DNA of 64,000 nucleotides from Riptortus pedestris (lineage: Eukaryota; Arthropoda; Insecta; Hemiptera; Alydidae): NCBI GenBank assembly GCA_019009955.1, contig CM032232.1, forward strand, positions 54,507,501 through 54,571,500, written 5' to 3'. The notes beneath the pieces were generated by a model. It ran no database searches. It was given only the letters and a program-made list of their open reading frames with translations, and was not told the origin of the DNA. Of this stretch, positions 22,316-36,024 are shown in pieces. The position numbers and the translations under genes are program-made. Every line of letters begins with the position of its first letter. Positions within the stretch are counted from its first letter, which is position 1.

Positions 22316-25300
22316 GATAGTGCACCATTAATAGGTTACTGATCTGACAACTGGTATATAATAGATGGCTTGTATAACATCTTTATCCTAATGGGGAATA
22401 GGTTGCTAGGGAAGAGCTCCCCTGTCAGCCATATTGGGCGTATTACAGCGCGAGGCAACTAGCCAGAGAATCAACTTCAATTACTGTAGGTTTCCTACTA
22501 ATACTCGTCAAAGGCCCGGCCAGTTCTGCTCCCAGCTACTGGAGGCCGGTAAAAGCTTTTAGGAGTGTTCTGACCATCAATCAATTTTAACAACGTTTCT
22601 TCGAATAACTTCCCCTCCCACCGACATGACGAGGGCTCACTCTCATACTATGAAAATTTTAGTATTGGGCAAAAACACATTTATTATTATTGTTATAACT
22701 TCCACTATTAAAAAAAAGAAAAATCCATCTATATTTTTTTTTCGTAGGACTCGTATTTTAACGGAGGTATTTGTATTCTTGAATATTTAGACGTCCTTAT
22801 TCACACTATAGTAGTTATTAGTCATACTCATCTCTTATAAAATTTGGCAGTGACAAACAACTGACGTCGGTGGTTTAAAATAGAAAAAGTTTCACGTTGG
22901 TGTAATCCAACGTGAAACCATTTCTAATCAAGACCTATGCAAAAAATCATCCGGAGACATTCAGAAACAAATATCCTGTAACATGTACAGTAAATGTGGA
23001 GGATCATTAATTTATAAATACAATTTAACATATAGACGATATTAATTCATTTAGAAGCATTCTCATTGAAAAAAATTAAAATTCTACACAACAGGAAGTT
23101 CGGAATTTGTTATTCATGAATTTAAATAACGTTTAAGGCCGAAAACTGTATTTTAATACAGTTTGATCTCTAAATTTTGTCGATTAAACCATTATTAACG
23201 AAGATATTGACAAATATTTATATGGTTTGTGGTTGAAGTAAACGACCACTCCACAGAATTGTATTAAAGTATACAATAGCTGTTTTTAAATAATATTCAT
23301 TCCTTTAACTCGTATGCAAGGTATTTTTCACAAATCCAGCAATTTTCATAAAACACGAATAAATTCTAACGCCCATAAGACGGAAGTCAAAATTTTGAAA
23401 TTTTAAACGTAAATAATGGCATGGGACTGTAATAATCACAAACACAATTTGTGTTCATTTACTCGATAAAACCAATATTAACGATGATAACGAATATGTT
23501 TTTTTTAAATACCCCCTCACCTCCTCAAGTTGAAACTTCGGCATCTATATAGACGTGTTGAACGTAGGGACGGAAAAATTTCAGTATTATGTTTGAGTGA
23601 TTCATTGACAAACGGGTGAGCAGGCAGACATAAGACATTATGAATTATGGATTTCTTTGTCCTTAGGGTGGTGTGAAACGAAAAAAAAAATCCCCTTCGA
23701 ATTTAAATAGAAAATTAAGTTCCAAAGTATCATTAATACAGGTTCATAATTGAACGGCTTAAATATCATTGGATCTTCAGTTTGTGACATACATGAAAGT
23801 ATGCTGGATGTAACTTTATCAATAATCATATTCTTTATGGGCCTTGATGTATACTTGACCCATCACATAATCAACATTTAACCCATGAATATCAAACCAA
23901 CGACATTTTTTATTGGCCAGAATGGACCAGTTAGAGGGAGAGGAGGTTTCTGAAGAGAATAGAATAAAATATAACAATCATTTTTAGTTGTGCCTAAAAT
24001 GTTATATAATCCACCTGGCGTAATACATGTGTTGTTCTTAAGATCTCTAACTATGGCGTTGAGATAGTGATTTGTATTTCGGCAGAGCTCGCTAAAAGAG
24101 AAAAAAAAATACGGTCTGTATTATAAATATAAGATCCTAATTTTGTTTAATAATCATCATTCACTATATTCAAACGATCTACGTGAAACTTAACTTCGTT
24201 GTCTACCAAGTATGATTAGAGAACATTTGTATATTTGCAAAATAGCGTCATGAGTGTAATGATCCACCATCAGTAATATTGATTTCATTTTGTGTAAAGT
24301 GTAGAAAATCAAAACTCAATAGACAGAATTAATGATAATTATATACTTCATGACTCTGATCATAATCTAACTCCAAACGAGAGACCATTTGCTATTAATA
24401 TTTTTTTGTGTGCGGATGCAAGAGTTTTTCCCTCAATATTTTTAAAAAAAGTCGGGGTTGGTATATTCATTGGGGAGCGAAGATATTCGGAAAACAACGC
24501 CACACGCCGATACGTGAGCGAATTACATTATGCCTATCTCCTTCAAATAAATAATGACATTTGCTCGTTTATATTTTAGAGTTTGATTCTGAATTTAATC
24601 CTCAAAACACACACACATCTACATATAAAGTTTTAGCAAAACAAAACAAGCACACATAATATTAAAAAAAAATTGGCACTCATGCCTTGCGTAAACTTAT
24701 CATATTCAAACGAGTTAAAATGTCTCCCAGATAACCATCATTCGTCTCAAATTTCATTCACTAATCCTGAGTAAAAAAAAGTTTAAGTAAACTGGACTTG
24801 TAATTTATGACATGAGATGATTTTTAATATAATAGCTTAAAATGAAAAAAGAAGTGGGTTTCTATTCCTTACTGTAGACAAAAATGATCCGTTAAATATA
24901 TGAGTTTTAGGAAAAATTTAATACTCCAAGAAAAGACTAATACTTGAAGGGCATTGAGTTGATATAACATTTTTGGCCCTGATTCAAAATGGTGGTTTTT
25001 AATTTCTATGTTATCCCCTTCTAATACCACACCCGTTATGACTATTAAAACTGTTATGATCAGATTATCAATATGAATGTTTTCTCTTATGGCAATGGTG
25101 TATTTCGAAAAATGTCTTAAAATGTCCGTCAATTCTACAAAAGAGATAGCGAAAACAAGGCTTCTTCAATATATGTGAGCCGTATGGGTGACAATATATG
25201 TATATTGATTGTAATAACACATATTGTAGGACCGAAAATACTCTCCATAACTAAAGAAAATTTCGTCATACCGGCTCTGAATAAACTATGCATATTTACC

Positions 25301-27080
25301 ACGTATTGGAATATGACAAGTTGATCATCTCATCTCAGTATCTTTTCATAATTTCTTCAACAATAAGAAGCTTTATTTAAAGACTAATTAAAATGCTAGT
25401 TGGACTGAGATTTTAGTGATTTAAATTTACAAAAGACTGAAATATAAAAGCATAAAAATATTAAGGTAAATATTCGAGTTAGAGAAAAATTATTCTCATT
25501 TTTACTTTGGTATACGACCAAAGTGTATATTACAAAAGTATCTGTGAATAAAAAAATAAAGGAATGTTGTCGTGTACGTATTTGCTGAAAAACCATTTGG
25601 AAACGAAATATCGCTATTTTTAATTTTAGGCCTCTCTTATATCCCCCACTCCTGTTCGTCTCAGAGAATATTAATATAATATTAATGAAATTCGGTTCAG
25701 CTGTTTAGGATTCAATAAAGGACAAACAGACAAACATTCATTTACATATATACTTTTGTTTAGATCTAATTTTCGTAATGTCATAAATACGATTGATGGG
25801 TATGCCAGGAAGATTTTCGAAAATCGCGTTAAAACATTATTTAGTGATTTCCATATAGTGACATCTGGTTAAAATGATTGCCGGAGATTTAGCATATTTA
25901 TCCTTTTATTGTTTATAAAATTAAAGGTTAAGTCCACCACCACAGCCAAAAAACTAGTTTTTTCTTCCGTTGTAACTGAAAGACCCGAGTAGTCCTTGAT
26001 TGGAGATTCCAGGCTTAATGGTCTAATTGCTGGTAGAGCACCACTTGCATCAATGGGAGGCCCTTATCTGTCTCGGTATTGCTGATAGCCCTCTTATCAG
26101 GAATATTTGATAATGATTCTAATTTGACTTGGCTAACTAACCTGATATCAAATAGAAATGACCAACGATGCTATACTCAACAAGATGATTTCTTATAGCC
26201 TAGATCAAATTTTTGTTTAAAAAGTAATTTTGTCCATGTCAAAGTTTTTAGCAGTGTGGTCAAAAATGTCTACTTTAATATTTTTGTCTAAAATCATAAC
26301 CTTTATTTTCTGCAACGCGTTTCAAGCCTCCTGCTCTTACTGGAATAAGTAAAATAATAATTATTTTCCATTCGTATAACATTTCCTTTGGTGAGTACAG
26401 TAACCTATAATTTAATTTAAGAAGGCATATACTACCGGTCGTCTCCAGAAGGTTATTCTGTAACATTCCAACTATCCGATAAAAACTTTTAATACATTAT
26501 TATCTATATATTTATGTCCATTTATTTTATGAGAAAAAATCAAATACAATTTTCTAAATATTTATGTTTAAATTTATGAAACATTTTACTAAAAGTCTTT
26601 GTCTTTATACTTTCTTGTACGATGGAAGAATGATTTAATACCGAAAAGTTTTGGTTAATAGATTTTAACGGAATTATTAATTTTAGTCCTCTCAAAGCCC
26701 ATTTGACTTTTTTCGGCTTATTGTCTGTATGAACTTACGTACCTCGCATAATTCAAGCCTTAGAATGTTGGAATTTCATATTTCGGATCCTTTTTAAGAG
26801 ACGTTGTGCATATCATTTTTGGACGAAATCGATTAATTTGTGAGGGGGCAATAGGAGAAAACGAAATAAATTACACATTTTGCCGTACATATTAGAGGTA
26901 AAAACAAATATTGTATTAATAAATAATATATTGTATGTTGTAATATTGTTATCATGAAAAGATCTTATGAATCATGTTCCATGACATTATTCGAAAAGAT
27001 GCATTTGGAATAGAGATATCCTATATGTATATGTTCAAATGAAATAATTTTATATGATGTGCTATTAATCATTTTGTTTA

Positions 27081-27117
<37 letters not shown>

Positions 27118-28404
27118 TATATATAGTCATGTAGTGGTCACGTTAGATATTTCTTATTTATTGCAATTAATTAAACAATGTACTATTAATATACTCACTT
27201 TAATTTTTATTTATTGTACCTGTATCTCTGAGACATTAATTCATGGTTATTATTTTTGACACGTTCTGAAAAGGCGGCTTGATTTTGATATTTAACATCA
27301 ATACTTCTAACGTCAACGGAAGGATCAAAAAGGTCAAACACCTTCACTCTTAATACTTCTTTATTACAGGCAAAGTACTTTTGGGGATAACCGTCCCATC
27401 ATCAGTGTTTGCATAATTCTTTTCTTTACTATAATTGTTTAGATTCACCAGTTGATATCAGATGATAATGGTTTAAAAACTGTTTCATAAAATATTTAAT
27501 AGCTTAAAGTTGTTTAATAGATCAAAGTTTATTTTATGCTGATATCACATTGTTAATCTTATTATTAAAATCAGTGAGGGAAAAAACTTTTTTACAATAT
27601 TGGTATGGATTTAGTTTTTACTTCATTACTACAAATTTGAATACTCAATAATCTTTAAATCTTCATTAAATGTTTCTTTAAGTATTCATAGTTGTGATAG
27701 CTTGGTGCTATGAATAATAACAGAATATTCATTGGAATAGGGTAATCGTTCTAATAAAATTAGTACTAGACAAATCTTCTTTTTTATTCTTATATATTTC
27801 ATTTTATGTTCACACAATCAGAATTAAAGATATACCAAATGGTTTCCTTAAATATTTATAGGTTATATTAAGGAATAAATTTACAAAAAACTACAAGATT
27901 ATGTATTGTGCTTTTTTGGCAATTTAGTCCTTTCCAATTAAGTGATGATGAATGGTTCAGATGCTTTTTCTATTGTTATGAATTTCATTTAGACTTTTCT
28001 CCATAAATATAAGAGTAATATTGTATCTTTTTTCTACTTTATATTCATATTAAGCCTGAGAATTATAATTAAAACGATATTTTTATATCAAAGTGCAAAT
28101 TGAGCTATCTCGATAGCACTATTACAAAGACTCCATGTTTTTGACATCCTAGATCAAGTCTATCATTTGGTTAGATAGTCACGTCAAATCCGGAACCCGC
28201 ATATTACTGATAAAATGGTCTACCAGCAATCTCAAGTATGCTATTGGCCTTTCAATAGCTCTACAATGTCATAGGAAGAAGAAATAATTACATAAATTCA
28301 TTGATTGTATTAACTATTTATTTTGGAGGATTCCCTAAGATATTGCTCACAAAAAAAAAATAAAAAAACTGTAAAAGAACAAATTGAGCAATAGCTTCAG
28401 AAAA
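22316..28404. other. Long AT-rich interval, sparse features
   Basis: A somewhat GC-richer patch at 22400-22640 is unassigned. Weak family A-like phrases occur near 23470-23630 and 25640-25760 (GACAAACAGACAAACATTC). A (TA)n tract lies at about 27089-27112. No coding exon with splice signals was seen. Confidence 0.4.
22889..22918. repeat. Perfect 12-bp stem hairpin
   Basis: GTTTCACGTTGG, loop TGTAAT, CCAACGTGAAAC. No U-run or neighbouring gene explains it. Confidence 0.9.
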
Positions 28405-29350
28405 GGTTCGTCACCTTTATTAATTAATCGTCACCGGTAAGCAGATTTCCAACGTGCTGGTATAACACACGTGATCTCATCTCACAACATATTCTACATT
28501 TCTATGAAAAAAAAAACCGATGTATATAAGGGAGGTAGGGGGCTTATTGAAGTCTGAAAACATAAAAGTACTAATAGCTTGATTAGTTCTTGAGTTATAA
28601 AAAAAATGTATAGGACAAAACATGTAGAGCATCAATAGTTTAAAAGGTTTGTTTCTACAATCCAACTTATAATAGCGGAAATATTTTGAATTTTCAAATT
28701 CTCCTCCCCCTCTGAACTCACCATATTCCTGGTGGTCAGGTTTCTGCCAATCACAAATATTTCCTTCAGTGATGGATGAAACGGTTAAATTTATGAGTAA
28801 ACCCTTAACTGTTGACGACATCGCGCAACGAATTTGCATGTATCTCGCATAATAGAGGTTCCATGGAAACAATATTTGTTTGTTTAGCTTAGAATAAAGA
28901 GGTTCTTGTTATGACAGCTTATTGTTATTAGGGCATGAGTAGGTGTGGAGGTCTACTAAAGGCTAACTCTAGCGCAAACACTAAAAATTCCAAATATCTC
29001 GGCTAATATCCATCTTAGAGAACATTCCAGTTTTTGGATCCAACGAATAGTAACAGAGATATTTTGAATTTTCCAAATTCACCCTTCTAAACCCCTGATC
29101 CTCACTGTCCGATTCCAGCCGTTAACGGACTTGACCTTTATTTCGACATAAAACGCATAAATATCGAGTTTGGTAATGATAAAAAAATGTGATCGCTACA
29201 GCATTAACAGACAAATATATATATAGTTTTGAACGGAACTAATTTTTGTCATTTCCTGGTTAGGATCGATGGCCATTTGAGGACATTCTTTGAAAAGCAC
29301 GTCGTGAGTACAACCTCAATAGGTGATTTCCCTTAATCAAAATCAGCTAA
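28405..29350 (+). repeat. Family A copy 8, type III, full-length
   Basis: The head GTTCGTCAC... is decayed but AAGCAGATTTCCAACGTGC is clear, followed by ACACGTGATCTCATCTCACA (type III). The body module appears twice in tandem (about 28540-28760 and 28920-29120). Then come GCGACCGCTA-like and (TA)n scraps, TTTTGAACGGA, GGATCGATGGCCATTTGAG, and the end TGATTTCCCTTAATCAAAAT then CAGCTAA. Confidence 0.75.
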
Positions 29351-29566
29351 ATAGAGTGACACTATGAACAGAAAAACTACTGAATATAAACCCCCTTTAC
29401 TGATTTACGCTAGACAAGTTGCTAGGAAGAATATTAAACATCGAGTAAGCCTTGTGGTAGTTGTCAGTTATTATGTCGATGACATTCACTATGTGTTTGA
29501 CTGTTATGTTAACATTGCAAGTACTACGAATTGATGTTGTTTTCCTTTCTTCCAAATATGACATTG

Positions 29567-29760
29567 GGGGCTCAGGTTCGCCATGTGAGTTTAAGCATTG
29601 ACCTTAATCTCACATGGTAAACCTACAATTGAGTTTGATTCCCACCCAGAGCGATAGGAGTTTATTTAGTGACGGAATTCACTAAATAAAGTGGGTGGTG
29701 ACCAGTAGATAACCCGTCCCAATTAGTCTTAGTTGCAGAAAGTGTAATAATTTAATTTTT
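29567..29760 (+). mobile_element. tRNA-like SINE, copy 2
   Basis: GGGGCTCAGGTTCGCCATG, box-B-like GAGTTTGATTCCCACCC, then CAGTAGATAACCCGTCCC and AGTTGCAGAAAGTG. It is flanked by AAATATGACATTG (29554-29566) and AAATATGTCATTG (29761-29773), a 12-of-13 target-site duplication. Confidence 0.85.
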
Positions 29761-29773
29761 AAATATGTCATTG

Positions 29774-31832
29774 TCTAATTCGTTGTTGCGCTAAAATAAC
29801 GTCGTCTCACCGAGTCATCTGTATACATGAGCATGCTTCAGCTGTGTATTTGATTTTTCTCTGTTATAAATTAAATGAGTTGTACCAGTTTTCACTACAT
29901 ACAATGAGTGTGTTACTTTTGGTTACATCAAAAACGGCATGCTGAGTCATAGTATGTATGTAAGGAGTTGATAAAAAAATATTCTACAAGCCCCCAAACA
30001 TAAATAACCACAAACATAAATATTCCTGGAGAAGAGTGTCATATTCAGGGGTAAACCTTTTTAACACTCTGTTAGAATGTGTTAGCTCTATTATAAAATA
30101 TCCTTTGTCTAAAAATAAATTAAAGAACTTCGTGCCTGTTGGATGTTTTTATAAACAAAAATGTGTAATTATTAAATAAAACTGCAACACTCTTGTCATA
30201 AAAATCTGTCAAATAATATTTTATGATCAGACACATTGTCTCTTTAAGGTGGCAAAAGTTTCTCATCATTTGGGTGTCAATAAATAAAAAAATGTATGTT
30301 ATATATACAGAGTGGTATTAAAATTGTTAAAGATTTTATTTATTATTATATAGTATTATATTATTTATTTAATATATTAAGTATTATTAGTTATTTTAAC
30401 TGATAGATAATATATAATTTATTCATGGAATTTATGGTTATTTTATAAGGAATGTATTATATAGTATGGATGCTATTGATAATTTGTAAAGAAAATATTT
30501 TTTGAAAAATGATGTGTCCTATTATGTTATTTTAACATTTAATTGAAATAAATATATTTCATTTCATGTATTGACTGGAAAATAAAGATAATATAAAGAA
30601 TAAAGATGGATTCAGAGGACTAACCCCACCCTCTTCCCTGAGCTTTTTCCCTGGAGTAATAAATAATTCCTTCCATTATTTTTCAATCTTCTTTTGCTTA
30701 GCGAAAAATACATTTCCACCTAAATAAAATGATTTCTTCAATCGACATTCATGTTTCTAGAACCTATTAGTCACTGAAATTGCTCTTATGATATCCATTT
30801 TTTTTTCTTTTTCTGAAATTGTAGGGAGAGTCTATTTGAAGAAATGACTGCTCATTTGAGTGGGATAATACGACCTGAGCCGTTGGGATATGGAAAGAAG
30901 AGAAAGGGATGCTCTCAGTAAATAAAGTAAATTGAATTCTTTGAACCCTCTTTCCAGGGAGAGAGGGAAATTTAGGCCTACCCCCTCCCCCACCGGCCTT
31001 AGGACAAGGTCATCTCTACATTCTTATTCAATTGGGCGAAATGAATTTTGACAGAGGAGCTAACTAGTGCGCAATTATTTGTTTAGAACACTCAGAATAA
31101 TTAAGTATGTTGATTTTTTGAGGGGCTGGCAAGGGCTAGCTGGAATTCATACAGCTCATAATTTTGTAATACAATCATTATTTGTATAATACAATGTAAT
31201 TTGGGTGCAGAGTTATTTTTGAGGAACAATTGTCAAAATGTCCGTAAAGCAAAGTTTTGGCGCAGACTGTAAATTTCCCGCGACGGTGATAACATCCCAT
31301 ATTCTCCAGTGATAAGAAGCCCATGTAATAACAACTTGAAATTTAAGCAGGCCAAGAGATTTTTCTTCAAACACATAAGTAAAGTTTTAAGTGATAATCG
31401 CCTGAGTACTGTGGGATAAAAATAACTCAAAAATAAAAAAATAAAATCAAATAGCTTGGAATTCCAGTTACAGAAAAAATATGAAAACAACAATTGTATT
31501 GTAGAATATTACATTTTCAACTAAATTAATTATTTAATCATTTTGAGTACGACTCATAATAATGGAAAAATTTCGAATATTTGAATTTTCCCTTCTCTAC
31601 AACCCCTAATACCACCACTCAAAAAGTGAAAAAATGTAAATTCTGAGAAAACAGTTCTCTTTCAAGAATGTTAATTAAAAAAAAATCTGATTTGAGTATC
31701 CCATGTCATCGTATTACTCTAGTTAAATTAAATAAACAGAAGGGTTTGGTTAAATTCCTTTGGAAAAAATATTGGATTCCTTCGTTCCATTAATTTTTTA
31801 ACTAACACCAAATTAAAAAAAATCATAGATCT
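29774..31832. other. AT-rich interval with no recognised feature
   Basis: A slightly GC-richer patch at 30830-31020 shows no recognisable frame or repeat. Confidence 0.4.
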
Positions 31833-32896
31833 TTAGAAGATTTCCCTTAAGGTAAATCAGATATTGAGGTCGTACTTATGACGGGGTTTTCGAAAAAATA
31901 TCTTCAAATGTGCATTGATCCTACCCAGGCGATGTCGAAAATGAGGTCCGTTCGAAATTATATATATGTCTGTTAGCGCTCTAGTGGTCACAATTTTTAT
32001 CTGATCGTTATTAAACTCAATATTTAAACGACTTATGTAAAAATGAAGAACAAGTTCGTAAACAGCTAAAATCAAATCAATGGTAGGGGTGGTTTAGAGA
32101 GGGGGGATTTCGGGAATTCGAAATATCTCCATTGTTACGAACGGATCGAATCATTGTATGAAGCAATCTTTTTGAAAATGTAATACTCTATAAATGCTGA
32201 TATATACATGTTTTCTCTATATTGAATATTAACAGAGATATTTTTATATTTCAGTTGTCAACCACGTCATTCCAAGGTTAAATACCAAATATGGTTTTCA
32301 TTAAACATATTTGACAATGACAAATCTCGACGTCTTCAATTACCATTTTTCGTTCTTTAATCAAAAATGTTTAATTAATCTATAACTTACTAACTAAAAG
32401 TCCCCCCCCCCCCCTTAGTCCCACCCTGGATAGAAAAAGGTGGTAACCTGTAGATAACCCGACCCAATTAGCTTTAGTTGCAAAAAGTAGAAGTTAATTA
32501 ATAACTTAGTAATATACCTTACTCGATATTTATCCGTTTCAGTCAACACTACAGATTATATTGGTGGTGGTTAAGAGAGGGGAAGATTAGAAATTCTAAT
32601 ATCTCCGTTATTGTAAGTCTGGTCATAAAATGCTTTAGAAAAAATCTTGTTAAACTTTTGATTTTCTACAAGTGTTGTTCTATGCATGTTTTCATAACTA
32701 AACAAGTATTAAGTGAGTTATTCGTAATTTCTTGTTTTCTGTGACTTCAGGAACCCTCATCCCCTCCCCCGACACTCATGGGTTTTTACATGTAAATAGA
32801 GAATACGTTGTGAGATGAGATCTCAAGTGTGTTATTATACCTGCACTTGGGAAATGTGCTTCGTTGATGCCGCCCCTGAATGACGAACGTTTTGTT
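31833..32896 (-). repeat. Family A copy 9, type III, full-length, carrying a SINE fragment
   Basis: The hairpin end TTAGAAGATTTCCCTTAAGG at 31833 and the head GCCGCCCCTGAATGACGAAC near 32869 are both present. Between them are ATCGATGG-like and (TA)n scraps, CTCTAGTGGTCAC, a tandem second body module, and TGTGAGATGAGATCTCAAGT. A SINE piece interrupts it at about 32416-32502. Confidence 0.75.
32416..32502 (+). mobile_element. tRNA-like SINE, copy 3, 3' fragment
   Basis: AGTCCCACCCTGGATAG, GGTGGTAACCTGTAGATAAC, TTAGTTGCAAAAAGTAGAAG. The tRNA-like head is missing; a C-run precedes it. Confidence 0.75.
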
Positions 32897-33132
32897 CAAC
32901 TTCCACCAAGGAGGCTGTCGGTTAACATATATATTAAGGAAGGAGTAGACGCGAGTGGTGAGGTATCGACCTTCCTGGACCTATTGGAGTGGGAAGCAGA
33001 CCAATCTACCTTGAAGAACACCACAATCTAAGGCTGAGTCTCTCCAATCCTCATATTGACAGCTGTACAACTTCCAATTTCACCCCAATAATGAGAACCC
33101 TTTAATTAAAATCATTCATTTTCCTGGTAGGG

Positions 33133-33184
<52 letters not shown>

Positions 33185-33379
33185 TATATTCCTTTTCGAC
33201 AGCAAAATGCAATCATGCATATTCAAAATAATATTTTACCTGTAAAAATACGTTTTTGTCACTCTTTCTTAACCAGCACACTGAAAAAACTAGTGCAGTA
33301 GAAAACGTTCGTCTCACAGTGGCTGATTTCCTACTACTGGGGAAACAAAAGAATTGATAAATTTCTACGTGAATTTTAA
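32897..33379. repeat. Interval with a (TA)n tract
   Basis: (TA)n with one CA break at about 33137-33190. The preceding 130 bp are GC-richer (GAGTAGACGCGAGTGGTGAG) but unassigned. Confidence 0.6.
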
Positions 33380-34052
33380 GTGGATAAATACAAACGATAA
33401 TAAGAAATCTCTTAGTCAATTTTAACAAACTCCCGAAATGTAAACAACCTCTGCCAACCTCTCACGGGAAAGAAAAACAGTTAAGTACTGAAATATATCA
33501 GAATACAACAAATCAATTTTATTGAAAACTATTTACTATATCTAGTACTGTAATTTAGAATGAATCAGAATATTTTGTATCCCAATCAAATCAAATTTTA
33601 GTAGTCCACGAACTTTAGACCGGTGGGGGGTCACCGGATTATATTTGCATGTATCTCGTATAATAAAGGCCCCATGAAAACATATTTGCTATTTAAGCAT
33701 CAAATAATATGTTTTATAATAAAACAGAGTATTGTTTGTGTAACATGAGCAGAATTGGGGGTTTGCAGAAGGCAAAAAACTGAAAAATGCAAATATCCCG
33801 GTTAAAATTCAAGATAAAGAATAAATGTACTTGTATATTGGCTACCAATATTTATAGTAACTTTGACTTTCAAAAAGATTGTTTCTCTACAATTTTCCTA
33901 TCCGATAAATAGTAACGTTGAAATGTTGAATTTTCAAATTTCCCCCTCTATCCCCACCCCCTCTCACAGTTCCTGTTGTGGCTGTTTACAGCCATTAAGG
34001 AACTTGATCTTTTTTTTACATGAAGAGATTAAATATTGAGCTAGGTAATAAT

Positions 34053-34106
<54 letters not shown>

Positions 34107-34236
34107 GTATAATTTTGAACGGGTCTAATTTTGGTCATCTACTAAGTAGCATCGAAGGGCATTTGAAGAAATATTTTGAAAATTGCGTGATGAGTACGAC
34201 GCCAATAGCTGATTTACCTCAAGGAAAATCTGCTAA
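33380..34236 (+). repeat. Family A copy 10, type I
   Basis: The head is truncated but type I phrases are clear (ATAAATACAAACGATAATAA, TTTGCATGTATCTCGTATAA, AACATGAGCAGAATTGGGGG). The body, a (TA)n core at about 34058-34101, TTTTGAACGGGTCTAATTTT, and the end GCTGATTTACCTCAAGGAAA then ATCTGCTAA follow. Confidence 0.8.
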
Positions 34237-34933
34237 AAATGAGTGTTCTATGAAATTTCTTGTGTTATGTATTAGATCAAAGGAATCTAGTATTGCTTCC
34301 AAATGAATTTAACCAAACCCTTTTCTTTATTTAATTTAATTAGAGCAATACGATGTCATGGGATACTCAAATCAGATTTTTTTAATTAGCATTCTCAAAA
34401 ATGAACTGTTTTCTCGGTTTTTACATTTTTCACATGTATTACTGTGCTCCTATGCCTATCATATATACAACTAAACAGACCTCATTTTCGTCATATGTTT
34501 AGAAAGATCGATATACATTTAAAGAAATCTTTATAAGATCGCGTCTAAAGAACTGCTGAGATATTTGCTAAAGGTACATCTGCCGACACGGCAGGAGTCT
34601 ATTCGTGTTTAAATACAAACTCCTAAGAATAATAAAATGGGGGGCTAAAGTTTCCACATCCTCTTGAGGGGTTGAGTCCTTCTGACATTATTAAAACGGG
34701 TGGGCGCCCTGTAAAATCCCCCGCACGAATTCCTCACTTCTGAATTCCAGTGGGGCAAAGAGGAATTTCTCCCTTCCAGTATGCCGTCCTCCAGGTGACC
34801 ACTCTAGGCACCCAATATCCTCTACTAATACAAATATGTCAACAACTAATAAAAAAAATATTGAAATGTATTTAATAAAAGGGCAAGACTAAATGTGATA
34901 TTAAGTGGTGTTAATTGGAAATATCATTGGTAG

Positions 34934-35025
<92 letters not shown>

Positions 35026-35455
35026 AAATCTAAATCCATGCTAAACTTTTATCCTTAATAATTCAAATCTATGTAATTTGTTAACGCCAACAACAGATTA
35101 CACTTAGTAAAATATACTGTCTTCCCCTTCTCTTATCCCAAACATTAATTCATGAGAAACGCCTGTTTTCCCTATGTGCCTTAATACTTTATTATATTAT
35201 TAGGTTGACAGCACTGAGCCTTGGAAGCCGTCGAGATACTTTCTTTGCCCTATCAGTTCTGCCGCTTCCCTGCCGACCTCACATTGGTCTATGATTACAT
35301 GTTAATTAATGCTTATAGCAACGTAGTGCTATTCTCAGGAATGTGAATTTCTGTGATTATCATAAATAAATAATTTAAAATGATGAACGCTGGGGAGTTG
35401 CACCCAGTAATTTCTGGTATTTGTATTAACTATATTAACTCTGCTCCGTTAATGT
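34237..35455. repeat. Interval with a GC-rich patch and a long (TA)n tract
   Basis: 34580-34830 is GC-richer (CTGCCGACACGGCAGGAGTC, a hairpin), probably a repeat tail of unknown class. (TA)n with one CTA break lies at 34939-35020. Confidence 0.5.
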
Positions 35456-35895
35456 ATGATATACTTTACTGGTCACCATCATGAATATACAGTTTACAAT
35501 GAAGACTTACAAAAGAGTATTTTTAATAGGGGTTATGACGTACCTAAAGCAGCTGACACCGTTAAGCTTTGTACCGCATCAAGGGAAAGGAGCTTTTATT
35601 CAAACATGGTTTGCAAAACGGAATTCTTTCAAAGATTATGAATTTTATGGTCTATTAAATTATAAAAGAAACTACATGCACAGGAGACGGGAAAATATAA
35701 AAATATTCAGGACAGTGAAGTCTTAAATAACAAATAATTTTATTGTTAACAAATCCACAGCAATGACGGGGATAAACCCTGAACACAGTGATGTGGAAAT
35801 GTCAAAATATTGTAGAAAGTAAAGCCTTGCCAAAAAAATATCATCTTCATTCAGCCTCAAATAAATTCCCGGGTGAAGCCGGGTACCTTAGCTAG
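35456..35895 (+). mobile_element. Helitron-like 3' end
   Basis: It ends CCCGGGTGAAGCCGGG (hairpin at 35868-35883), TACCTTAG, CTAG at 35892-35895, then T. A short GC-rich hairpin 8-12 nt before CTAG followed by T is the canonical Helitron 3' terminus. An 81-codon frame at 35481-35726 lies inside but is unrecognised. The left border is not defined. Confidence 0.6.
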
Positions 35896-35896
35896 T

Positions 35897-36024
35897 ATAT
35901 ATACCATTTTGAACTGACCTTTTTTTCGTTTTCTCGTGGGTTGGAACAGTGGACATATAAAGAAAAATTTCGGGAATCGTGAAATGACCTCAATAGCTGG
36001 TTTCCCCTAAGGGAAATCTGCTAA
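35897..36024 (+). repeat. Family A copy 11, 3' end only
   Basis: ATTTTGAACTGACC, TTTCGTTTTCTCGTGGG, CTCAATAGCTGGTTTCCCCT and AAGGGAAATCTGCTAA. It abuts the Helitron end directly. Confidence 0.75.
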
